DNA of 64,000 nt from positions 24,615 through 88,614 of the IMG/VR virus record IMGVR_UViG_3300021437_000012, one strand, 5' to 3'. Source of the stretch: a virus. Positions within the stretch are counted from its first letter, which is position 1. Each line of letters starts with the position of its first letter. A program made the translations under genes and the position numbers. Shown piece after piece: positions 8,295 to 16,447 of the stretch. The notes beneath the pieces were generated by a model, which did not search any database, was not told where the DNA came from, and was given only the letters and a program-made list of their open reading frames with translations.

Positions 8295-9151
8295 AACGTG
8301 TTATCGTCTTAGTCGCTGATGATAACTATGTAGATCATGCTAAAGCTCTTGTTATGTGCTGTAAAAAGTATGGTAGTTGGATTGATGATTTTGCGTTTGT
8401 TTGCCCGTCAAATTCACGAGCGGCAGAGACGTTCTCACAAAAGGGGTTTAAGGTATGTCTTCGTGAAGCGGAGTCGTTCTTACAGAAATTTTATGTTTTT
8501 GATGATTTTTTTCGGCAGTGGGACCAAGTTCTATACATGGATTGTGACGTAATTGTACAGAGTGATCTATATAGACTTTTTAGTTTACTTGCTTCGTCTG
8601 AAAAGCCTATATTGATGGATACCGAAGACCTTACGACTCTCGAAACATTTTGGAGAGATGAGCACAAAATTCGCAATGCACCATTATATGCACGTATGCA
8701 ACTTGAATTCCCTCACATTACGCAGCGTACATTTAACTCTGCATTTATGTTGTTTCGCCCAAATGAGTTACCCGTAAATACTGTAAATAAATTGTTCGCA
8801 GTGCAGACATGGGTAAGTCCAGCTAATGTAATAAATTCTGAGAAGGATTCGTGTGGAATTTTGCGCGGGGGTGGTACTGACCAACAAATTATCAATCTTG
8901 TACTTTATTCTTATATAGCAGCTATTCCTAGTAAGTTCGTTTGTTATTGGGCTTTCGATGAAGGTGAATCTCGTGTTGTACCTTCGCGTGGATGGACTGG
9001 TACTGAAATTCCAGTAGCTTTACACTATTCGCGTTGGTACGCCCCTTGGATTGAGAAAGTACCCCACGCGGGAGCTTACATGGTGCATAGATTAGAGGAA
9101 TCCGCATACAATATTTATCAAGAAAATCTTAAGGACTTTGAAGCACTATAA
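8291..9151 (+). CDS. Glycosyltransferase family 8-like protein
   Basis: Encodes 286 residues starting at ATG 8291, which overlaps the previous stop as ATGA. KRVIVLVADDNYVDHAKAL resembles the GT8 nucleotide-binding strand; VLYMDCDVIVQSDLYRLF holds the DxD metal site; FNSAFMLFRPNE and GGGTDQQIINLVL are the later GT8 blocks, and LHYSRWYAPW the C-terminal His region. It probably transfers hexose from a UDP-sugar; the acceptor is unknown. It is tightly coupled to both neighbours. Confidence 0.85.
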   Translation: MKRVIVLVADDNYVDHAKALVMCCKKYGSWIDDFAFVCPSNSRAAETFSQKGFKVCLREAESFLQKFYVFDDFFRQWDQVLYMDCDVIVQSDLYRLFSLLASSEKPILMDTEDLTTLETFWRDEHKIRNAPLYARMQLEFPHITQRTFNSAFMLFRPNELPVNTVNKLFAVQTWVSPANVINSEKDSCGILRGGGTDQQIINLVLYSYIAAIPSKFVCYWAFDEGESRVVPSRGWTGTEIPVALHYSRWYAPWIEKVPHAGAYMVHRLEESAYNIYQENLKDFEAL

Positions 9152-9723
9152 TGGCGACTTTCGGTCTTGATTTACGTACTCGCCGCAGCCTAGTGGCCTC
9201 ACTTCCTCACAACGCTTGTGTTGCAGAAATAGGTGTACTAGCCGGGGACTTTTCTTCTGTTATTTTTACCGAAACCCATCCTACTGCGTTGTACTTAGTG
9301 GACTGCTGGCAGACACAAGATGCAGAGGTGTACGGACAAGACCCTGCTAGTGCAAATTCACAAGCGTACTTAGACGCTTTGTACAAAGAAGTATGTGCCA
9401 AATTTGCAAATAACCGGGAAGTAGTAGTAATACGAGATTTTTCTATTAAGGCTGCAATAAAATTTGCTAGTGAGTCTCTTGATTGGGTGTATATTGACGC
9501 AAATCATCTTCGTGTGCGTGAAGATATTGAAGCGTGGTGGCCCGCAGTAAAAAGTGGTGGATGGATTACAGGGCACGATTTTACTAATACGGTGGGTATC
9601 ACAGTAAAGACTGATGTTACAGCTTTTACTACTTCGCGTAATCTACCTCTATTTGTAACTACAGGTGAAGGTGGCGGTATATACGAAGTTAACTACCCAT
9701 CTTGGGCTTTTCAGAAACCGTGA
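9151..9723 (+). CDS. Class I SAM methyltransferase (Methyltransferase_24-like)
   Basis: Encodes 190 residues. VAEIGVLAGDFSSV is motif I, ALYLVDCWQ is strand beta-2, LDWVYIDANHLRVREDIEAW is the conserved DaxH segment, and GGWITGHDF is the family end motif. Such proteins occur in sugar and antibiotic clusters; the substrate is unknown. The start shares one base with the previous stop. Confidence 0.8.
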   Translation: MATFGLDLRTRRSLVASLPHNACVAEIGVLAGDFSSVIFTETHPTALYLVDCWQTQDAEVYGQDPASANSQAYLDALYKEVCAKFANNREVVVIRDFSIKAAIKFASESLDWVYIDANHLRVREDIEAWWPAVKSGGWITGHDFTNTVGITVKTDVTAFTTSRNLPLFVTTGEGGGIYEVNYPSWAFQKP

Positions 9724-9730
9724 GGTTGGT

Positions 9731-10345
9731 ATGAAATCTTTCAATGAAATTGGTGCATTTTATGGTACAGATAAAGCTGACATATCCCTACATGGTCACT
9801 TTGCTGGTAATCCTGGGCATAATTATATGCGGTATTATGAGCGTATGTTGGGTACTTACCGCGCAGATGAACTTACGATAGTTGAAATTGGTGTACAGTA
9901 CGGCTATTCATTACAAGCATGGGATGAAATTTTCCCTAACGCAAATGTGCACGGGATTGATAAAAGTCCTTTGTGTGCACAAGAGCATATGACACGAGCT
10001 AAGTTACATACTTTTGATGCAACTAATTTGGAGGAATGTACAGCGTTCTTTACTAAGCTCGGGCCTGTCGATGTTCTTATTGAGGACGCATCACACCAAA
10101 GTCAAGAGCAGGTGAACTTATTTCATGCCCTGTTTCGTTATGTTCGATCAGGCGGGTTCTACGTAATTGAAGACATTGGCTGCGGCTATCAAGAATACTA
10201 TGGGGGAGGACCGGACGGCGGTGTTACTATCCAAATGGTCCGCTCATTCATTGATGATATCCACAATGGGTGTAGTAAATCGAAAATTACGGATATAGCA
10301 GGAGTTCATCTTTTTCGTGATATAGCTTTTGTGGAGAAAGCATGA
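9731..10345 (+). CDS. Macrocin O-methyltransferase-like protein
   Basis: Encodes 204 residues from ATG 9731, preceded by GAGGTTGGT. MKSFNEIGAFYGTDKAD...HNYMRYYERML followed by TIVEIGVQYGYSLQAW and VDVLIEDASHQSQEQ...GGFYVIEDIGCGY is the arrangement of demethylmacrocin/mycinose sugar O-methyltransferases. Predicted role: O-methylation of a deoxysugar or hexose in the glycan made by this cassette (inference). It ends in a 4-nt overlap with the next gene. Confidence 0.78.
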   Translation: MKSFNEIGAFYGTDKADISLHGHFAGNPGHNYMRYYERMLGTYRADELTIVEIGVQYGYSLQAWDEIFPNANVHGIDKSPLCAQEHMTRAKLHTFDATNLEECTAFFTKLGPVDVLIEDASHQSQEQVNLFHALFRYVRSGGFYVIEDIGCGYQEYYGGGPDGGVTIQMVRSFIDDIHNGCSKSKITDIAGVHLFRDIAFVEKA

Positions 10346-10968
10346 ATTGGATTGAGCGGCTGTACGAGATTAAGAACAAAGATCTGTATTCACAGAACGG
10401 AGAAGGACTGTTATTAGAACACATCTCTAATGCGTTAGGCTTTAACACTGGAACTATTGATGATATCGGCGGCGGGGATGGCTTGTATCTTAGTAATAGT
10501 AGGCATTTACAAAATCTAGGGTGGGACAGATACGTTATAGACCGCGAACGTGGACAAACTGTTACAGTAGAGAATATTCTTGATATACCATTATTTTTGT
10601 TTGAACGAAATACGGCTACAGTACTGTCTATTGATATTGACGGCAATGACTACTGGATACTTGATACAATCTTGCAACATCGTAAGCCGTCCATCATCGT
10701 TGCTGAGTTTAATGCTACATATACTAACTCTCGTACTATCGCGTATAATCCTGATCATGTATGGGCAGGGGATAGCTATTACGGATTTACTTTTGCCGCT
10801 GGGTGCAAACTTGCTGAACGATTCGGATACCGTGTTATTTTTCAAGTCGCAAATATGAACATGATCATGGTACGTAGCGAATTAGTAACAGTGCGTGTAC
10901 CTTCAATTACAGTCAAGCAAAATCACTATTTCAAAATGTCTGATCGCACTGATTGGGTAGACGTATGA
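10342..10968 (+). CDS. FkbM-like protein of polysaccharide clusters
   Basis: Encodes 208 residues. YSQNGEGLLLEH, TIDDIGGGDGLYLSN, YVIDRERG, LSIDIDGNDYWILD and IVAEFNA are blocks seen in a FkbM-like family common in polysaccharide loci. The glycine-rich loop (IGGGDG) suggests SAM binding, but I cannot tell whether it is catalytically active. 4-nt overlaps on both sides place it in the same operon. Confidence 0.65.
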   Translation: MNWIERLYEIKNKDLYSQNGEGLLLEHISNALGFNTGTIDDIGGGDGLYLSNSRHLQNLGWDRYVIDRERGQTVTVENILDIPLFLFERNTATVLSIDIDGNDYWILDTILQHRKPSIIVAEFNATYTNSRTIAYNPDHVWAGDSYYGFTFAAGCKLAERFGYRVIFQVANMNMIMVRSELVTVRVPSITVKQNHYFKMSDRTDWVDV

Positions 10969-11630
10969 AAATAGCTTTGCTTACGTCTTATTTTGGTGTG
11001 TGTCCCTACGAATTTTTGTTTATGGGGGCCGCTACAGAATACTGCACTCGACACAGCTACAATTTAATAAGTATACGCGGGCAGTATGATGTTGATCAGA
11101 ATTTTAATTTTGGTATACCGTTTAAGACAAGCTACGGCGGCGAACCTTGGATATGGTGGTATAAACAATCGTTAATTTCTACGTATTTGCCGCTATACGA
11201 TTACGTTCTATGGATTGATATGGATTGCTTGCTGCTTAATATGAGTCTATCAATTCAGACTCTTATAGAAGAATTCGGAGATAACGATTTGCTTGTAGCA
11301 GACCATCGTGGTATTCCTGATACGGGCCTTTTATTGTTTCGCAATTCAGTGGCCACGCGAGAATGGGTTAGATATTGGATTGAGTACGGCTACACTAAAT
11401 TTGCCACCGCAGCGTGTGTTCCGCATAACAATCATGCTGCTTTTGAGTCTATGTATGCTACTGGCGCACTACCTGCAAATTCTAAAGTCGTAGTGTCGCC
11501 ACAATTTGGTGTTGGGCATGGATTTATGGATGGTCAACTAAGTACAACATTAGCTATGCATGTTTATGGAACGCCAATAGAGGAGAAAGTACAGATTATG
11601 GCTGCTTTCCAGAATCGAATACGCCGATGA
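10965..11630 (+). CDS. Galactosyltransferase GMA12/MNN10-like (GT34-like)
   Basis: Encodes 221 residues from ATG 10965 (ATGA overlap). LLTSYFG at the N-terminus, WIWWYKQSLI, YDYVLWIDMDCLLLN with the DxD site, IPDTGLLLFRNSVATREWV and FGVGHGF match the layout of GMA12/MNN10-type transferases. The donor is probably UDP-galactose or a related sugar (family knowledge); the acceptor is unknown. Confidence 0.75.
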   Translation: MKIALLTSYFGVCPYEFLFMGAATEYCTRHSYNLISIRGQYDVDQNFNFGIPFKTSYGGEPWIWWYKQSLISTYLPLYDYVLWIDMDCLLLNMSLSIQTLIEEFGDNDLLVADHRGIPDTGLLLFRNSVATREWVRYWIEYGYTKFATAACVPHNNHAAFESMYATGALPANSKVVVSPQFGVGHGFMDGQLSTTLAMHVYGTPIEEKVQIMAAFQNRIRR

Positions 11631-12148
11631 TGCGTTCTGGAGTAGAATTTGGGTTTTCCAAGGTTGGGGAAGACGTGTGGGTATCAGATAAGGCAAGCAT
11701 CTATAGCGCATCAAAAATCAGTATTGGGGACCATGTACGTATAGACGATTTTTGTATTCTCAGCGCGGGTGAGGGTGGTATAGCATTAGGGAACTTTATT
11801 CATATTGCTTGTTACTCGTCTTTAATTGGTCATGCTTTGATCCAGTTGCACGACTACGCAAACATTGCCGCGCGCACGTCTATTTTAAGTTCGTCCGATG
11901 ATTTTTCAGGACGCCACTTAATAGGCCCGACAGTCGAAGAAAAGTATCGTAAAGTTACTCATAGAGAAGTAACTATCGGAGCATATTCTGTTATTGGTGC
12001 GGGGTGTGTGGTTTTACCAGGGTCACATATCGGTGCAAATGTTGCTGTTGGAGCTATGAGTTTGGTACGTGGGTACTTAGAAAATGATAGTATTTATGTA
12101 GGTGTGCCAATAAAAAGGATCAAAGGCCGTGAGCGAAGGTGTCTATAA
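11627..12148 (+). CDS. Hexapeptide-repeat (LbetaH) acyltransferase
   Basis: Encodes 173 residues with repeated hexapeptides over most of the length: ISIGDHVRIDDF, IALGNFIHIA, VTIGAYSVIGAGCVVLPG, SHIGANVAVGAMSLV, ending in IYVGVPIKRIKGRE. This is the left-handed beta-helix of sugar O/N-acetyltransferases. It probably acetylates an amino or deoxy sugar; the following DegT-like gene makes an amino-sugar route possible (inference). Confidence 0.85.
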   Translation: MMRSGVEFGFSKVGEDVWVSDKASIYSASKISIGDHVRIDDFCILSAGEGGIALGNFIHIACYSSLIGHALIQLHDYANIAARTSILSSSDDFSGRHLIGPTVEEKYRKVTHREVTIGAYSVIGAGCVVLPGSHIGANVAVGAMSLVRGYLENDSIYVGVPIKRIKGRERRCL

Positions 12149-12755
12149 AATTACTGAAATGTTCGAGCAATCTCTGTGTGAGTATACAGGGGCGCCGTAT
12201 GCTGTTACCTTTGATTCTTGTAGTAGTGCGTTATTTACAGCCTTATCATACCTAAAGTTAAATGGGGAGTTTATTCGCATCCCATCGCATACGTACATGA
12301 GTGTTCCTTGTGCAGTAAAACAAGCTGGGGGACGGGTTCAATTCGTAGAAAGTAGCCCTATTTTAGTTGGAGCGTATAGGTTATTGCCCACTAACATCAT
12401 AGATAGTGCTCTACGGTTTACGGCAGACATGTACGAATTTGGAACAGAAACGTGTTTGTCATTTACAGGCCCATTCAAGCATCTTAAACTTAGTAAGGCG
12501 GGTGCCATTTTAACGGACAGTCCGTGTAAAGCTGAATGGTATCGTAAATTTCGGTTTAACGGGCGTAACGAATGTTCGTATCATACTGATAACTTTACAA
12601 TGTTGGGATGGAATTTCTACTTGTTACCTGAAATTGCTGCGCGTGGTGTTTTGCTTATGCGACAATTCTATAATCTTGATGGTACAAAAAAACACATGCA
12701 GGATATTGCACTGCCGTATCCTGACCTTAGCAAATTCGAGGTATACACAACATGA
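12129..12755 (+). CDS. DegT/DnrJ-type aminotransferase-like protein, short
   Basis: GTG start at 12129, 208 residues; full-length DegT enzymes have about 370. FEQSLCEYTGAPYAVTFDSC and IRIPSHTYMSVPCAVKQAGG match the cofactor-domain start, and SFTGPFKHLKLSKAGAILTD resembles the PLP-lysine strand (a Lys followed by L..s.aG..l.td). The small C-terminal domain seems missing. It could be a minimal PLP sugar aminotransferase or a degenerate remnant. It overlaps the acyltransferase by 20 nt. Confidence 0.65.
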   Translation: MSEGVYKITEMFEQSLCEYTGAPYAVTFDSCSSALFTALSYLKLNGEFIRIPSHTYMSVPCAVKQAGGRVQFVESSPILVGAYRLLPTNIIDSALRFTADMYEFGTETCLSFTGPFKHLKLSKAGAILTDSPCKAEWYRKFRFNGRNECSYHTDNFTMLGWNFYLLPEIAARGVLLMRQFYNLDGTKKHMQDIALPYPDLSKFEVYTT

Positions 12756-13543
12756 TCACCTTCGCAGTCACAGCATACAACGAATCTCTCCGCGGACGCA
12801 CTCCGTTTCAGTGGATTCGGGAGTGTATTACGCCAGCATTATCGCATAACTATGTTAGCGAGATTTTAGTGTACGACGACGGCTCTGACGATTACCCACA
12901 GTTATACCATACACTGAAAAATTACCCTAAAATTAATATGCACTTCGGAGAACAGAATCTCGGCGTTTTCGGAGCTAAACTAGAATCCGTGTTTCGCACG
13001 GAAAATGAATGGGTGATGATGGCAGATTCTGACAACGTGTTTGACTCTGCATATCTTGATCGATTGGAACGTATGGATAGACTAAGTGATCGTACATTTG
13101 TCTGTCCTAGCTTTGGACTTCCGATGTTAGACTATAGGCACTGCGTAGGTATGTGGTCTATGGATAACATAGGTCGATTGTCACGTATGAAAGCGTTTGA
13201 CTGCGTTGTGAATACAGGCAATCAATTTGTGAATCGTGAAACTTTCATGACGCTATTCGCACCCTACCGTGGACCTCGTTTCGATCTGAAGTTACCTGAT
13301 TACCTAAACGTAGGTGATCGTTCCAATATTCGCTGGCGTAAGATCTACGACGCATGTGATAGCTTGATTATCAATTCCATCGCGTTAAAAGCTGATGTTT
13401 CACTGTGGGTCGCACCTGAGTTAACCTATACTCATGGCTCACTAATGCCCGAGCACAAAAACATCATGCCGTCTTCGTGGGAACAGGCACCGCCTGAAAA
13501 AGAACAGTTATCCAAGATTCTCATTCAGGAGTTACTTAGGTGA
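12752..13543 (+). CDS. Glycosyltransferase family 2-like protein
   Basis: Encodes 263 residues. ITFAVTAYNESLRGRTPFQW and EILVYDDGSDDYPQL are the GT2 N-terminal strands; NLGVFGAKLES and WVMMADSDNVFD give the GT-A DxD-type motif. The C-terminal half includes VNTGNQFVNRETF. It is probably a sugar transferase using a nucleotide-sugar; donor and acceptor are unknown. 4-nt overlaps join it to both neighbours. Confidence 0.85.
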   Translation: MITFAVTAYNESLRGRTPFQWIRECITPALSHNYVSEILVYDDGSDDYPQLYHTLKNYPKINMHFGEQNLGVFGAKLESVFRTENEWVMMADSDNVFDSAYLDRLERMDRLSDRTFVCPSFGLPMLDYRHCVGMWSMDNIGRLSRMKAFDCVVNTGNQFVNRETFMTLFAPYRGPRFDLKLPDYLNVGDRSNIRWRKIYDACDSLIINSIALKADVSLWVAPELTYTHGSLMPEHKNIMPSSWEQAPPEKEQLSKILIQELLR

Positions 13544-14436
13544 GCGTCGTACAGATGACCAACTTCGGTCAAATGGGGCGATGGGGTAATCAGATATTTC
13601 AGTACGCTTTCTTGAATTTATATGCTGAAAGGTACGGTGCAACTGTTGAAATTCCAGCGTGGGCTGGTGATGCTATTTATGGGGTGCCTCGGCAGTCACC
13701 TACAGAAAAACTCCCGCTTTACTATAATCGCAAAGGTGAACGGCATTACGAATATCCGCCGATAGGCAATGAAGTTGTAGATCACGATTATTGTGGATAT
13801 GGGCAGTTCCATACGTCATGGTACGCACTACATAAGGACAAATTTCGCAGCTACTTCCAACCAAATCAATCAATTGTGCGCCGGCTTGCTCCTGCATTGA
13901 GCAGACTACAGCGGCATAATACGACTGTGGGATTACACATTAGGCGGGGAGATTATGGCCGTTCGATTTTCTACATAACTCTTATTGCGTGGTACTTGCA
14001 GCTTCTTTCACATATCTGGCCATTGTTGAACGATCCTATTTTATTTATTGCAACGGAAGACTTGAGTTTAACCACGGAGTTCAACGCTTATCTCCCGGTT
14101 ACAACGCAATCATTGGGCGTTGATCTTAACAGTGCACCTTTGATGCACTACAATTATTTACCTCATGACCTACAGACTCACGAGCTTGTGCAGATGGATT
14201 TCTTCCCCGACTTTTACTTTTTGTCACACTGCGATATTGTCATTGCGCCAAATTCTACATTCAGTTTTGCTGCGGCGATGATGAATCCACACCTTCAGAA
14301 GTTTTACCGATCTGAGTTAGAAACTCAGCGTTTTGTGGAGTTAGATGTATGGAATTCACGTCCATTGACCCATGTTAATGTCAATGAATTTCCCGAAGTG
14401 CCCGGCGTTCGTCTCGACTCTAATCCGTGGTGGTAG
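13540..14436 (+). CDS. Alpha-1,2-fucosyltransferase-like protein (GT11)
   Basis: Encodes 298 residues, GTG start at 13540. GQMGRWGNQIFQYAFLNLYA is the GT11 N-terminal block and VGLHIRRGDYGR the HxRRGDY donor-binding motif; HCDIVIAPNSTFSFAAAMM is the conserved C-terminal NStFS..AA block. The family uses GDP-L-fucose. Because GDP-L-galactose differs from it only at C6 and this operon encodes a GDP-mannose 3,5-epimerase, L-galactose is a possible donor sugar (inference). It ends just before promoter P2. Confidence 0.85.
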   Translation: MSVVQMTNFGQMGRWGNQIFQYAFLNLYAERYGATVEIPAWAGDAIYGVPRQSPTEKLPLYYNRKGERHYEYPPIGNEVVDHDYCGYGQFHTSWYALHKDKFRSYFQPNQSIVRRLAPALSRLQRHNTTVGLHIRRGDYGRSIFYITLIAWYLQLLSHIWPLLNDPILFIATEDLSLTTEFNAYLPVTTQSLGVDLNSAPLMHYNYLPHDLQTHELVQMDFFPDFYFLSHCDIVIAPNSTFSFAAAMMNPHLQKFYRSELETQRFVELDVWNSRPLTHVNVNEFPEVPGVRLDSNPWW

Positions 14437-14439
14437 GGC

Positions 14440-14468
14440 TTGACATGTTTATAGACTCCTGGTATAGT
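14440..14468 (+). promoter_or_regulatory. Sigma70-type promoter P2, extended -10
   Basis: TTGACA at 14440-14445 and TATAGT at 14463-14468 have a 17-nt spacer, and TGG before the -10 makes it an extended -10. It starts two bases after the preceding stop codon. The predicted start site is near 14475, about four bases before ATG 14479, so the mRNA would be essentially leaderless. Confidence 0.88.
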
Positions 14469-14478
14469 TTCGCCCAAC

Positions 14479-15189
14479 ATGAGCTTGGCACCTACCGTTC
14501 TCGTGTGCGTCTCAGGGTTTAGGGATACGGCGCTACTGCGCGGGTGTGTGCGGTCGGCCAACGCACTAGGATGGCCTGTGCTGTACGCTGATGGCGCTTA
14601 TAGGACGTTTCTTGACCGTCCCGACTCTGACCCTTGGGTGACGTCATCAGATGAGCTACGCGAGGCTACAGAAGGGTCTGATGTAGCCTTTATGCCAGCA
14701 TTGCAAAAACAACCGTGGCCCGATGAGCCAACAAAGTTGAATGCAATTTTAAATCATGTTTCAGCGCACTACGATATTTTTTATCGTCCAACTTGGTTAG
14801 TATTTCTTGACTGTGATGAACGGCTAGAGTGGGTAAATCCGCGTGAAGAAGTTACCGGCTTTTTATACGCGCTACTTTCTATGCCTGAAATTAAGTGGGC
14901 TACCATTAAAACGTATCAGCCAAAATCTGGTGTCATTTCGTCCGTTGCCCGGTTTTTTAAGTTCGATGAGCATATTCGTGAGAATTTAGCGTTTAGTTCT
15001 ATTCCGCCGTTTCCGTTGTTATGGGATGGGGCAGCGTTGTGTGCGCCATGTGAATCATCCTACACCGGACTTCGGACAAATTGCGTTAATATACCATATA
15101 GTCTTCTAAGAATTCGGCATGAGTGTGGAAGACAGACTGCGGAACGTAAAGCTCAACTAGCGAGGTATCGTGCAATTATACGTGTTTGA
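14479..15189 (+). CDS. Glycosyltransferase-like protein B, paralogue of 3864-4586
   Basis: Encodes 236 residues. APTVLVCVSGFRDTALLRGC, RSANALGWPVLYADGAYRTF, WLVFLDCDERLEW (DxD-like) and LLRIRHE match protein A at the other end of the cassette. There is no Shine-Dalgarno sequence in the bases before ATG 14479; the P2 -10 ends ten bases upstream, so translation is predicted from a leaderless mRNA. The two paralogues head the two promoter-driven parts of the cassette. The acceptor is unknown. Confidence 0.8.
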   Translation: MSLAPTVLVCVSGFRDTALLRGCVRSANALGWPVLYADGAYRTFLDRPDSDPWVTSSDELREATEGSDVAFMPALQKQPWPDEPTKLNAILNHVSAHYDIFYRPTWLVFLDCDERLEWVNPREEVTGFLYALLSMPEIKWATIKTYQPKSGVISSVARFFKFDEHIRENLAFSSIPPFPLLWDGAALCAPCESSYTGLRTNCVNIPYSLLRIRHECGRQTAERKAQLARYRAIIRV

Positions 15190-15748
15190 TGATGTACTTC
15201 AGATTTACCGCAAATGGCGGCGAGATGAGCTTCAAGGAATTTATCTACAGTATGCAAGTAATGTAGATGCTTTATACAACTTAGTTTGGTGCAAAGGGTA
15301 TGGGTATTCACCTGTTGTAGATGCAGTACAACGAGATACGCCTGTGGGTGACGCATTAACGGAGAATTCAGTGCTGACATTTGCGGTCGCTTATGGTGTA
15401 GTGGACTCATTATGGCTAAATGGAACTACTTGCCAATTAGTTACTAAGGCGCCCTATGTATATAAAGTTCCACTTAATTTGGAACAACAAGCTGGGCTAC
15501 CTTCGTTAAAATCAGGATGGTATGCTTTATTGGATTGGAGTTATTTCGCACCAAAGTGGGAAACAGACGATTCTATTGATAAGTCTATGGATCTTTTCTT
15601 TTCGTTCAACCATGGTGTACCAGAAACAATCTACTTACTAACTCCATGGCATCGTTGCAGTTCAAATTTAGCAAAATTCGCACAGTTCACTTCTCGTTTA
15701 AAAACAATGTATGGCGTAGACACCATCAACTGTCGAGGGATAAAATAA
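15170..15748 (+). CDS. Hypothetical protein
   Basis: Encodes 192 residues, GTG start at 15170 after GAGGTATC, overlapping the previous gene by 20 nt. It is rich in aromatic residues (Trp, Tyr); VFDDVLQIYRKWRRDELQG opens it and NHGVPETIYLLTPWHRCSS lies near the end. I recognise no domain. Its operon position suggests a role in the cassette. Confidence 0.65.
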   Translation: MQLYVFDDVLQIYRKWRRDELQGIYLQYASNVDALYNLVWCKGYGYSPVVDAVQRDTPVGDALTENSVLTFAVAYGVVDSLWLNGTTCQLVTKAPYVYKVPLNLEQQAGLPSLKSGWYALLDWSYFAPKWETDDSIDKSMDLFFSFNHGVPETIYLLTPWHRCSSNLAKFAQFTSRLKTMYGVDTINCRGIK

Positions 15749-15751
15749 ATC

Positions 15752-16447
15752 ATGTTACCGTACACACCCACTATTACTCAAATCCTTGATGTAATTAATA
15801 AGCCATTTCTTGTTAAATGGAAAGTGGAAAACGCGCAGGCTATAACTGCAAAGTTAGCTGCTGAAATGTATAGTGACGCATCATTTACAGATCATATAAA
15901 GTTTCATCAAGCCTTAACTAATAAAGTCACTGCTATTACACAACAATCGCAAACAGACATTTCATCTCGCGGCACGTCTATTCACGATTTAATTAGCTAC
16001 GCATTACTAACTAAAATGAAAAAAACTGATGGGTTAGTAAAACCAGAACCTACGGATTCAACTAGAATTGCTTGGGAAAATTGGAGAACTTGGGCTAACA
16101 AGGTAAAACCAAAACCTCTTTATATTGAGCATCGTATTCAAAGCGACGTACATAAGTATAGAGGTAAGTTGGACGCCATAATACAGCTTGGTAAGATAGT
16201 AACGGTCGTTGATTGGAAGACTGGTAAAGCAGTGTATCCTGAAGCTATTATGCAAGTGGCCGCTTATGCACGTGCAGCAGCAGAGATGAAATTAGTTAAA
16301 CCTGGGTATGAATGTGCTGTAATTCGTATTTCTAAAGATGACCCTCGTGATGAGGTTGAAGTGGTTAAGGTAGATAAGGCGGAGGAAGTAGCAGCATTCG
16401 GTGCTTTTTTGTCTGCACGGCAACTGTGGGGCTACTTAAATGCCTGA
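15752..16447 (+). CDS. PD-(D/E)XK nuclease-like protein (RecB/Cas4-type)
   Basis: Encodes 231 residues. SSRGTSIHDLI provides the early His motif; KYRGKLDAIIQLGKIVTVVDWKTGKAVYP gives the D...DWKTGK catalytic core, and EAIMQVAAYARA the Q..aY motif IV of RecB-family nucleases (PDDEXK_1). Roughly 220 residues suits small phage exonucleases. It probably processes DNA ends; a nuclease inside a sugar cassette is unexpected. It overlaps the next gene by 8 nt. Confidence 0.8.
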   Translation: MLPYTPTITQILDVINKPFLVKWKVENAQAITAKLAAEMYSDASFTDHIKFHQALTNKVTAITQQSQTDISSRGTSIHDLISYALLTKMKKTDGLVKPEPTDSTRIAWENWRTWANKVKPKPLYIEHRIQSDVHKYRGKLDAIIQLGKIVTVVDWKTGKAVYPEAIMQVAAYARAAAEMKLVKPGYECAVIRISKDDPRDEVEVVKVDKAEEVAAFGAFLSARQLWGYLNA

